Source: Capitella teleta
Taxonomy: Eukaryota > Annelida > Polychaeta > Capitellidae
Direction: 5' to 3'
NCBI GenBank assembly: GCA_000328365.1
Contig: KB304598.1
Span: 543,715-607,714, forward strand
Length of the DNA stretch: 64,000 nucleotides
Shown here: one piece after another, positions 38,001 through 50,000 of the stretch
Layout of the letters: the number at the start of each line of letters is the position of its first letter
Position numbering within the stretch: position 1 is the first letter of the stretch
The notes under the pieces: generated by a model
Told to the model about the DNA's origin: nothing
Database searches by the model: none
The model's input: the letters and a program-made list of their open reading frames with translations, nothing else
Made by a program: the position numbers and the translations under genes

Positions 38001-41000
38001 TCGTGGATCTTTGTACTTCATCAAATTATACCCCCATCCACTTTCTGTAACCCCCTCAACGTGTCCTCTTTTACGTTGAACAACCGAGTAAACGAGTAAG
38101 CCTAATTATTGCAAATCATTATTGAAGCCTGGATATTTCCATCCGAGAAAATTACCATATGCAAATAGTAGCTCTCTCGGAATCTGTATTATCCTTACAT
38201 TGCTATTTTGATTCCCAGAAAAGATCCGATGCTTGTGAAACCATGCAAGCATGGGCACCAATCACATAGTATCACAGAATGTGTAACTCTAATCTACCTG
38301 TGGACGTTTCCTGTAAAACCCCAACATGACAAATGCATGTTTTAACCCTTTCCTCCGCCACCCCTCTAATCAACAACAATAATTCCCAATCCCCAAAGCC
38401 CTGCACGTCTGAAGCCTTGACCCTTTACTTGACCTTGACCTTCAGCCACGTGGGTAGACCGGAAGTGTCAGTGAAAGAAATGAAGGCTCATAGAAGCAGA
38501 GAGAAAAAAGTTCTCAATTACATGAAATCCCGAACATGTAATCAGCGTTTCTCAATACCCCGTATTTTTCCCCTTACCCGTGTCTATCCAAGCTGTGTCC
38601 ACCGTCTAGCAACGTGATCAATTTACAGAATTACCCCCTTGTGCTGTGAATTCGTCTGATTGCCATTGGTAACTGTTACCATGGTTACAAGGGTCAAGCA
38701 GTGCGTCAAAAGTCCAGTTAATGCACGGATAATTTTGGGGCAGGACACGTAGTAATTGCGCTGGGTCACGTGTTTCCGGTCTGTCAGCGTGTCAGTCGGT
38801 TGCAAAATCCAGACTTCTCTGAGTCCTGTTTCCGAACCAAATTTGGCCAATTTTTCTTGCTCTGATCGCTAGTTGGGGGTGGTTAGTACCAGAGGCCTGT
38901 TGAAGTGAATTGATAGAGTGAGCGCGTGATGTCCTCAGCGGTTTGGATCGAGAACTGCATGAGACACATCATTAATCACTTGTGCTGGATCACCATATAT
39001 ATCGCTGTCAATCCCTCTAGCCGAATTGTTCCAGTGTACAATGTTTCTCCGATTTAACGTGGGCAAGGATACTAATTTATTTAAAAAAATATCGGTTAAA
39101 CTTCGTAGCACCATGCACTTGTGTAAGGCACATCAATATCATTAATAATAAACTTCACCAGGTTAAATACGGTCTTTGCATCATGGTATTCCCATTCAAA
39201 TAGAGTTCATAGAAACTTGATAGTGTCACTCAGTGCTATCCCAAATTGTAAACATATGCTACACGCATTAAGCTTGGATTCCATGCAAGATGAACTATTA
39301 AGCAGACCAACCGTTGACCTATCATTAGTCATTGAAGAGAAGTAGAACTATTAATGTGTTTGGCAGATAGCCATGACCACATGTGCGATTGACGGATTTA
39401 TCTGCGTTTACATGCTGCCAATTTAACTCACAATATTCACGCTAAAATGGTAACAAATTACTCACAGGCAAATAGGGATTCATATTAAATGCATGCGCTG
39501 TGGTACCACTATTCCCCTGTTCCTAATCAATCGGCCCATGCAATGAAGCTGCTTAACAGCCTAACATGGTGTTTGTGGTACTTGTACTGCATATAGAGCC
39601 ACAGGGAAGCAGTGTGCCTGGATATGCATGATCATCCCCAAAGGCCAGCATGGTACCTATACAAATGACAGGTATCTGTGATGGTTCTCTGACAAAAGGT
39701 AAATGGTGGGAATACGAATATTTGCCAATAACCTGTTTGCTATGATGATTGAGTGAGTCTGGCTTTTCGCCAGTTAAAAACGTGAACTGTGCCAATTCTC
39801 ATCGCACTTTTTATGCTTGACAGCTGCAGAGAAATTAATTTTGGAAAATTATGATCCTGAAGCACTGGAAATGATTTTTTTTTACGAACCACTTACTTAA
39901 TCTGCGACATAACTGGTAACTCGGTGTTGTTTTAGTGCACATGCGACCTTCAAAAATAATGTGTTTCATTTCCCGTATAATTACATCGTCCATTTGTGCA
40001 TGGCCTTCTAGCATAATTAAAGCACCACCCCTCCCCCTTCCTCCACCTCCCCCTCCGCTCGAGCCACCCTCTTTTCTTTCAAATCCTCGCATAGAAGAAC
40101 TATTGAATGAGATACGAAGTACTCGAGTTAGCTCTCGTCCTGCGGTGTACGATTCCAGTTGATGACGCAGATGACAGAATATGAAAAGGAGAAGAAATGC
40201 GCGCCCACGACTAATGAATGATAATCCTTATGCATAAGTAGAAAAAGATGAATGAAAGATAAGAGAGCGGTCGAGATTTTCTATTAAAAACAATATTGCC
40301 AGCCGAGTGCATTCTGATATATAGGTCAACACGGACATAAAGGGTCGTATATAAATCAAAATACGTGTAATCAAGTTGGGTTATTATAAACATATTAGGC
40401 CGTATTGGTATGACGATGAGTTATGTGAGGGTTTTTATCTCTCGTAGTTACATCAGAAGACACCATATCCAGGGTTGTTTACTGAATGATCTATTGCGCT
40501 GTATCCCTTCAGAGTGCGAATCAATAACCATTAATCGCATGCACAGAGGTAGCATTGTAGTTAATGAAGCAAACCTTATCTCTATTCTAACATCATTAAA
40601 TCAAGAGCTCTTACCTGGAGAACCTGAATACTTTTTATAACTTCTTACGCCAGTGCTAAGATAGCAAACGTGAGACTCCCATTGCAATCCCATTTCAAAC
40701 TAACAGGTCATAAAAAAACAAACACTGATATTGTCCGCAAACACATAAAAACAAACCCAAAACAACCTAGTGATCATCACTCACTATTAATCCCATATTT
40801 GCGCCCATCAATCATGGTTTACCATGACGTCCAAGCCCATCTTTCCATTATTGTTCGGTGTCCATAAAACACCCTATTATCGCTCACATGCACCCGGCTA
40901 AAACATGCACATAGTCGCGCGTGTCACGGCAAAAAGATTCAGAATCTGGCCGGGGTCTTCCGACAAGTCTATTGTGAGAATTATCTGACTGGCTAATTCA

Positions 41001-44000
41001 ATTGGTACTCTGCCTCAAGAGTTCAAGATGGCGCGGGGCGGGCAAATCAAATTAGGTGGCTGTGTCGCACTGTTTCCCGCCCGGGGATGATTCCCCAGTC
41101 GCTTGTTTACCCCCTCCAAGCAACGCCACCCCCACCCCACCCTCTTCTATCAATATTAGCCCAAACGTTCACTAAATAAAGTAAAACCTTAGTAAGATAA
41201 TAATTATTCAATACGAGTCTTTCACTCTATCACAATAACAAGAGTCTTCTTTTTTTCATAACAAGAGGGGTCTTTCACAAGTTCCCTTCACACCTCAATC
41301 GCCAATCGCACCCATAGACGCCTGTGAAAGCAATATCGTGTCTGTAATCGCCATTTTCGCCGCTTCATTAAGTATCAATCGCAACTTTTAACCCTCCGGG
41401 CCTGAAAACGTCGAATGAACTCTTGACCCTTATTTGCGCGGGAAGGAAAAAACGCGGGAAGGGAAGGAGCTCCTCCTCGCTCGGTTTAGTGCGTAATTCT
41501 CAGCGTTGTGGACATTTAGTGGTCCCCGAAGATGCATAAGGCTTGCAGCACGTGAAGATCCAACTGACTCCTGCCGCGTTCCACAACAGATTGGCAGAGA
41601 CAGTCGCGGTGTCTTATGTGCTATTGTGAATAACATCGTGAATGACTAAGATATGCGGGAGGAAAACTCTTTACAATGCATCCCCTTTTATAAGGTGCAC
41701 AAACCCTCAGTATGATACCGTATAGGGGTTACTACCATGACATCTACAATTGTTATCCGAACCGCAGTTCAGTATATTTATCCGGGAACCCTTGATATAT
41801 TGTCCATCTGCCATGTATATGGCACTCCGACCTATTTGTATCCTGAGATGAGGATGAAGGAGCAACGGGAAGAGGACGAGAGGGGAAGAAAGAAGGGAGA
41901 GAAATCTTCTTTGATTTGACCCAGACGTCAATCAGGGTATAATTGCATATTGACCGAAAGGGAGGGTGTGGGCGGAGCTTACTCATTTCCGTCAAGATGT
42001 GCTTGTCTGATTGCTATCGTACAAAATCTATGGCTCTCGTTTGTCATGTTGCGTCTTCTTCTCCAGGATTCAGGGATTTAAGCACGATTTGTTTGCCTTG
42101 CGAATCGCTGAATGGTGATTTATTCAGACGAAAACGCCTGCATGAGAAATCGGCTGAATAAAGTAACGCAAATAATTATACTATAACATAACCTTAACGA
42201 TAACAATTGCATGCCAAATTTATTAACTTGAGTGGGAGTCAAAGCGTCGTTCATATTTTATTCTTTGTTATAGTTACCATAGCAACCGTAGATAATGATT
42301 GGCAAGAGAGTGACTGATCCTATCAAAGGCTTTTGGCACCTCTCGGTATTAATAACTTTGGCTTTGTGATAAAACTAATGGCGTTGAATACCAAAGGCTG
42401 ACGTATTTCCCTGCATCCAGGTATGTAAGCACCGCGAAGCCTGCGGAGGTGTAATGTGATGAATGCCCCACAAGGCCACAAATCCTTCGAATTGGTCATT
42501 TCATGCATACCGAGGTTATCTACCTATCAACGCGCAGTATAGCGCCACTTTTGCAGCCTCGTAATGTAGAGGCAGGTGGAGGTAGAAGAGGAAGAAGAAG
42601 AAGAAGATGAGGAGAAGGAGGAGGAGGAGGAGGAAGAGGAGGAGAAAGAGGAGGTGGTAAGATGAAAATCTCCATGCAAATTAACTCGCCGGAAAATCTT
42701 GCTTTTTAATGCCACTTCAAGTATTGAAACTGGTTGAAAGCATTAAAAGCAAAAACGTTACTGGTAATACGAGAATTTTAATTAATTTTAATGATTGAAG
42801 TAGGATTCAGTTACGATCTAAATAGTAGCAGTCCTACCTTATAAGATTGTGGTAACAGACCATGGCTCATTTATAGTTTTAAAGGGTTTATTTTTCAGTT
42901 CTCGTGAATTGTGTCTGGGTCTGCTGAAATACCGTATTAATTGGAATAATTTCTGCTTTACTGTTTTGCATGGTTTGTTAATTAATCGGCTTATCATTCA
43001 AATGTTTGGTTGTCAATTCTATTGAACTGTCTCTAGGAATCTCCGGTGAAAGAGAGATATTTTAGAGTCGGAAATTGGTGAAATTTCGGAGCTTAGTTGC
43101 CACAAAAAGGCCTAAAGCGAGAGGCGCCGTTAGCAAGGGCTGTTCCGTCATGTGAATGCAATGAAAGCACACCAAAGGAAATGAAAAAGAGATTAAAGAA
43201 GATAGGAAAACGGTTATCATTGATTGATCTCGTCACAGAAAGGGGTCACCATTTATTCAATGCTAGACCGAGTGCTGTGCTTAGATATTACTCTCGACCT
43301 TCACTTAGCTGAATTTCAAATTCACCCACCAAACTCGGAATGCACATTGCTACAAAGAGTGTCATCAAATCAATATTGCATAATTTTCACAAGAAAAGCC
43401 ACCGCTCAACCCTACATAATCTAGATTCCTTCACTGTAAACCTGATGAAACATTCACCGCGACATTATTTACGACACTAGCCGTGACCCGTTTGCCACCA
43501 AGCCCTATTATCGCCCATTATTACCACGTGCTTTTATTGATATTTTGGCGGGTGATTCTCTGTGCTTTTATCGCCCACACTGGGCAGTGCCATGGTCCTG
43601 GCTTATGGACCTGGTTATGACAGGACGCAGTGTGATTCCTGTCGTTACTGCTCGCATTTATGGCTTCAATTTTCCGGGTTTTGTGGCATCCAGTTGTTTA
43701 TGTTGTCTTTGGTGTACGAGGCACTGGGGACGGTGATAATCACCCCTGCTGCTGCCCCGGAACACCTTTTTCCTTTCTCTCTTCTAATCTCTCTTTTCGT
43801 ATTCTACTTGCCACAGAAATTACAAAGCCCTCATAAGTGTCCATATAGTCCCTACTTGTCCATTCGCTCGGCCAAATAATCATGAAATATCCCTGAATAC
43901 AGAATTTTTGTTTTTGCAGAATTACAGAGCGATCGAAGTGTCCACGTGTATGAGAGCAAGGGCATCGAAGACTATTCGCAACTGGTCATAGATTCCAAAA

Positions 44001-47000
44001 ATGATCAGCTGATTGTGGGTGCCAGGTAATACATCACATATTTGTATCATTTATTTATGCATAACGGTGTAACCTTGTTTTCCAGGGACCATTTACTGAG
44101 GCTGAGCTCGAAAAACCTGGATGAACTGGAAGCGGTGTCCTGGAAACCGAACAACATTTCAGTCATGACATGTTTAGCCAGAGGGCAAACTAAGGTAAAT
44201 GCACTCTACAAAATTGATCAGAAAAAAAAAAAAAAAAAAAAAAAAAACACATATTGAAATCAAACTGGAAAGAAAAAATACCCTAAGCCCCATTATTCCC
44301 CTCTTTTTAATCCAGGAGAATTGTCGGAATTTCGTCAGGGTCCTCGTCCTGCACAACGACCGAATATTCACTTGCGGCACGAACGCATTCACCCCCAATT
44401 GTACATGGAGAGATGTGAGTGTAGTTTCAGTATTATGTTTGTTCATGCAGCCTCTACGAGCACTTGGGAGAAAAATCACAGCAGTAGCATGAGGCTGTGA
44501 GAGAGAAAAGTGTTGATGGATCAAACGAGAGAAAAGAAGCCGGGTTCTTTCATGTCATGTAGTTATCTTTTTTAATTAAGGCTGCTCCGGGGTTCTCTTT
44601 AATGATCAGGCTTAACACCTTTGAAGAGCAGTTCTTTATGGAGCATACACCATTACAATAGCTGAGTCAGATCACATTTCTTCAAAGGAATTGTGATTAA
44701 AAAAGTCGCCTAAAGGTATGGATTGAATCAATCGAACCCCTCAATCAGATAAACAGTCAGTGCAAGCGAGGTAATCAAACAATCGTATCCGAACCGTTTC
44801 AATTATCACCAAAAACAAACAAGCGCCAAAATGGGTTCAGCTATCTCATCACGAACATCGGATGTGAAGCCACAGCACCTGGCGGCCACAAATAGTGCGA
44901 ATCACCTGTGTGTTGCAAGGGAAGCGAGGGAACTGGTCAAGACGAACGATGCACGTGCGAAGACTGCTGAGCAGCAACCAAAGAACGGGCGAGTGTTGAA
45001 GGAAGCTGGCTCGGCTGTTTGATGAATTGCAAAGCGAAGGTCTGGCAGAGGCCAATCAGTCATATTGACAATGCTTGATATTCCCACAGAGCTTTCTCCG
45101 CAATGCATTTCAATGTGATTTCACACTAAAATGCAGTTGATTCAGAACTATTGGTACACGCGTATGTATATTGCTCATCGGTTTGAAGGGACTATGAGTA
45201 TACGTTTCAATCAGTTAACTTGAAGTTTTGTTTGGGTTTGAATTTTGTATCTGTGTGTATTTGTGAAATCCAGGTCTGCCTCTACTTTTATCACAAGAAC
45301 CCTTGTTCCGCTTTTTCTTTTCCCAAAAAAATATTCCACAAAGGGATCCTTCATTATCTGGTAATCCTCACTCTGACAGAAAGGGAGCATGCATTTCTTG
45401 CTGCAGGCGGAATAAATCTTTGAGATAACTGGCATCTTCAAAGCTCTTGGAATGTAGTTTTGGGGTCTGGCAAAGTTTCTAGAGCGGCATGTCGGATTTA
45501 GGCATCGCTATTGCCCTAGGGCGCTTACGTGTGGTTTCCTCTGCGCAGTAGAACCCCGCACTATATGCACCATTCGGTCAAATCAATCAATTGATTTGTA
45601 GCTCGCGAATGTCTTGATGGAAGGGATATCCAATTTTATAACTAGTGCCACACAGCCCTCACATGCCCATGCTTGTCAGGCGTAAAAACCTTCCCCAGCC
45701 TCACAGTGGGACAATGGCCTTGTAGAGAGACAAGGTGAAGAGGAGACGATCTCGGCACAAAAGCCGTGTAATCTTGCCATTGCCGTTCTCGTCCGCATCG
45801 TTCTTGATCGTTCTGGCAGTGAATCAATAACAACGTAATACTCTGCAAAGTGCAAAAGCTTAGCATAGAAACAAGACGTAAATATAAGGCCTGATTGATT
45901 GTCTGTGAGATGCATCGATAGTTGGCAATTAACACACAAAGGCCCGTCTTTCCTTCGCATTCACGTAATTGCTGTTTATGGTCATGATGCTGTATATCCT
46001 AATGGGTTTTGATTTATTTGGTTGAGTGCTACGTGAGTAATATGTACATTGATGGAGATTCAATGTTGAAAGATATCTCAAGAAAACCCGAAAGTGGGAT
46101 GTTTTTAGTCTGATCAGTTAATTGGAAACCAAGCGGGAAAACGGTCAAGAGAGTGAAAGAGAGGGAAAAAACGCCCAGGGAAGCTCCACAAACGCTCTGC
46201 CAACCCCATTAGCAAATGGGACGTGGATGGGGTTTTACGTTCGCACCTAATTGGATATGACGCGCGGCTCATAGACCACGTGCTTCTCTAACTATGGAAT
46301 AAAAAAATCCCAATGGTCCTTTGGGTGGATGCAGCAGAAGAAGAAGGGTTTCCGTCTGATGGCCTCTTCACATTTTTGCGACTCTTGTTCGCGGATGACG
46401 CTGTGGCTCGAACCGGGGCACCGCTGCCCCAAAAATGTCTTGCAAAAGTGCGTTGGTCAAAGATTCAAGATTCAGCTATGCCCGTCGCATCAGCCATTCT
46501 GGTCCAATTCTTCACCATTAGTTATCTGTCAATGCCAAATTCCTTTCATCAAGCAAGCGCCATCAATTTGCATCAACGGATATCAGAATCATCTACTAAA
46601 TTCTCATCAGTCGAATAATCCAACCTTTCGACCCTTTGACCTACCAGCTCCCTACTCAACTCTTTCTCCTCTACCCAAGAGTCACTGCACGACTTAAGGC
46701 TACTGGATGAAGATATATGTTGACCCTACGGGCCTCCATACACCTCCCACAATTCATCAGCAATATCCCATAATCCCCCTCAATGGCTGTTGGCAGATCA
46801 CTCTAGCCTATAGCGTGTGAATTAACTGGATGATATTTATGGTTCTACCTCTAGTCTCCCGCACCTTATCTTGTCTTGTCTAACCCCTGGTCCGCTGCAT
46901 TGTCAAGGAGGCAAAGAAAACGTATAATCAGTTGACGCTGAGAGGAAACCAAGTCTACATGATGCCAATTAGTGTTAATTAAGACCATACTATTCACCCG

Positions 47001-50000
47001 CAAGTTCTCTTTTACGTTCATGCCAACATTGTTTACTTGTTGGTATGTTTTGTGAATTATAAATCCTATTTCCATCTATAGTTGACTTGCTTTGTGATGT
47101 ATCGTTACATATTTCAATGTTCATCCCGGTATCATTTCAAGATGAGGTTTGGGGACACCGGGGTGGACACGTTGGTGAGCCTCTCGGGGCAAAATGAGAA
47201 ATATCTATGATTATAGGATGCAGTTAAAGTTAAAGCTCAAACTTCCAGTATATTATTCACAGAACACTAGCCCAAACATAACCATATATCTCCGGTTCTA
47301 TAGTTGCTCCCAAAGTGACTCAGAAGAGATTTCAGTGAGGCTTACTTGATGCTTCATTCTGTGAAATACGCTGATTCGCTAACCAACATCACGTGCAAGC
47401 TGAACGTTCCTATCAACATTGTTGTTTATCAAAAGAAACTGAAAGAAAGGCTAATCTGAAACAGAGAGCAATGCGTTGTTGATTTCCAAATTGCTTCCTT
47501 GGAAAGAATGCAACTATGCCGATATAATCTCCTCGAAGCAAAGCATTGGTTGAGATATAGGAATATTCAATGGCCTAGATGTCAGAAATAAGCACCTGGA
47601 GTGGCAACTGATTTCACGATATCACTCCACAGGTAAAACAGCTGAATGATGTGCAGGAATCTCTTACTGGAATCGCCAAATGTCCATACCACCCTGAGCA
47701 CAATACTACGGCTCTGATGACGGCCAGTGGTGATCTGTACAGCGCCACCGTCACTGATTACACTGGCAGAGATCCAGCCATCCTGAGAATGATGGGTCCA
47801 TCCCCTTACCTACGCACCGTCCAATACAACTCACGCTGGCTCAATGGTGGGTTGTGCGAATACACTAGCATTTCAACCCCTTTTGTGAATCGCTTTTCAC
47901 AGAGCCTAACTTTGTGTCCACTTACGAGATCAACGAATCAGTTTATTTCTTCTTCCGAGAAACCGCCGTCGAATACATCAACTGCGGGAAGGTAAGTTGC
48001 GATACCCTATCTGAAAGGTTATAATCTCATTCGAATGATTCCTTCTTTGTAGAGTGTATATTCTAGAGTAGCCAGACTGTGCAAGGTTAGTGAATCTCAT
48101 TTTGCAGGTTTACCATATCTAACACTTGATCTCGCAGTCTGACACAGGAGGAAAATTTGTGCTGGAAGACAACTGGACGTCATTCAGCAAAGCTCGGTTG
48201 AATTGCTCGCTTCCTGGCACTTATCCGTTCTACTTCAACGAACTACAAGGAACATATTTCGTTGAGGATCAGCAACTAGTTTACGCAGTATTTTCAACAG
48301 CACCGTAAGTTCCCATACTAACGTGTATAGAGAAGACAAGAGTGTATTGGTTTTGTGCACAGAACAAGTGTATATGCTTCTGCAGTGTGTGTGTACAACT
48401 CAACGTCGTTCAACAACGCCTTCAGCGGCTCATACAAATACCAGGCGAATGCTGAGATGGCCTGGACGCGGGTCACAAACTCCCGACCGAACCACCAGGT
48501 ATACAGCTGGCAGCAATCAAAGCACACTATGATTAACCCCTTGTTCAGTGCCCTGCAGAGACAAGTCCCTTGTCGAGGATGGCCGGACGCAAGAACCAAA
48601 CGCCGGCCCAGAAGCACCTGGTTGATGCTCAGAAGTTTCAGATGATGGATGATGCTGTGCAGCCGTTGTCTCAAGAACCTGTGGTGGTGGCTGAGAATGA
48701 ACGGTACGTGTAACCGCTCCCGGATGGTGATAAGATGATCCTCTGTGTTTCTGTCGTATGCAGGTTCACCCACATTGCAGTGCATCAGATACAAACCAAA
48801 CACCATGAGAAATTCAATGTGGTCTTCTTGGTAACGTTGGAAGGTTACATCAAGAAATTCATTACCCTCCCTGAAAGCAAAAAAGCTTGCCTGGTAGAGG
48901 AGATCCGTGTGGTTAAAGGAGAAGAAATCCACCCAGTACAATCCTTCCAGTTGGATAAAGACAAGGTCAGTGAACCAGCCATCCGTATTCCTTCTGTGAC
49001 GTCTTCTTTTGCATTCAAGGGCACGCTCTTCCTCGGCATGAGGAATCGCATCTTCCAGATCTCAGTACAAAGGTGTGACCGGTTCAAGACAAAAATGTGA
49101 GTGACCGTTTCGCAACGCCTTTCCTTCTGCAACCGCTTCCACATTTTTCAGAGCTTGCATGAACGCTCAAGATCCGTACTGCGGCTGGCACGCCAAACAC
49201 CGCAGATGTACCTCAATCCCTAGCAACTTACCCTCAACCCACTGGCACCAGGACATCACGTCATGCCCTCTCCTAACCTCACCAGGTCAGTAATGCAGGT
49301 CAAAATTTACCCCGCAGATGATATGATATATAAATGTTTGATTAAATGCGCAATTCAGCTGGCATTTATGGATCAACTGGACGATACAAAGGTGACATTT
49401 TGATGTTGTGCAATTGTTTTGGCACTGTAGTTTTCGGTTCGGTTTGATGTCATTGCGCAGCACACATTCATTTCCTTCTCGGGTGCTTTATTTGTCGTTA
49501 TTTGCTTCCCAATTTAAGGGTTATCTTCTGGTGTTCGTGGGCTGAGTTTTGTTTTTCTTTCCCCAACAGTGGACGGCGACTGGTCCGCGTGGTCTGACTG
49601 GGAGAAATGCGACCACGAATCATCCGGCGGTCATTGCAAATGCAGTCGACGACTCTGCACCAACCCAAAACCCCGCCATGGGGGACTCGATTGTCGAGGG
49701 ATCGACGTGAGAGTCACGAACTGCACAAGTAAGTTAACTCTTTCTCACCTGGCAGATGATCAATTGCTCCACCAACAGCTCACGGTGGTTGGACCGAGTG
49801 GTCTGACTGGTCGGCTTGCTCTGCCACCTGCGGAATGTCCAGTCGAAGTAGGAGGCGATCTTGCACCAACCCAACCCCAGGCCACGGGGGTCGTGTGTGC
49901 GTTGGGCCATCCCTCGATACCGGCTTCTGCATGAAGAAATCTTGTCCTGGTCAGTGCTTAGCAGTGTATACGACTCAACACACACCTTCTCTCTCTCTCT

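Larger units (their letters stand above)
35120..43919. other. Semaphorin-5 intron 1 (8.8 kb)
   Basis: Contains a GT microsatellite (37849-37895), a purine-rich tract (42578-42657) and a CpG-richer patch around 41390-41600. A 54-codon frame (41996-42160) has an AATAAA-like site (GAATAAAG) right at its stop, but no recognised domain. A long intron after the signal-peptide exon is a usual place for enhancers; none can be identified by eye. Confidence 0.5.
43920..49285 (+). other. Semaphorin-5 exons 2-12: sema and PSI domains
   Basis: The sema beta-propeller is spread over exons 2-11. Diagnostic blocks are YSQLVIDSKNDQLIVGAR (exon 2), IFTCGTNAFTP (exon 4), WLNEPNFVSTYE and YFFFRETAVEY across the 56-bp intron between exons 5 and 6, the 33-nt exon 7 (SVYSRVARLCK), FVLEDNWTSFSKARLNC (exon 8) and DAQKF (exon 10). 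The Cys that follows NHQ at the exon 9/10 border fixes the acceptor at 48548: a rival acceptor at 48600 would leave the frame closed. Exon 12 is the PSI module, with CMNAQDPYCGWH and further Cys residues. Confidence 0.92.

Noticed and set aside
42527-42715. Poly-Ser protein on the minus strand
   Set aside because: Translation of the purine-rich simple repeat.
46313-46697. Overlapping 100-120 codon frames in semaphorin-5 intron 4
   Set aside because: Two overlapping frames on the same strand with no domains or signals; most likely chance.
48539-48600. Acceptor at CTGCAG (48600) for semaphorin-5 exon 10
   Set aside because: It shifts the frame and loses the Cys after NHQ; the acceptor at 48548 keeps both the frame and the conserved Cys.
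49741-49756. Acceptor at GGCAG (49755) for the second TSP1 exon
   Set aside because: The frame after it does not reach the HGGW start of the repeat; the acceptor at 49778 does.
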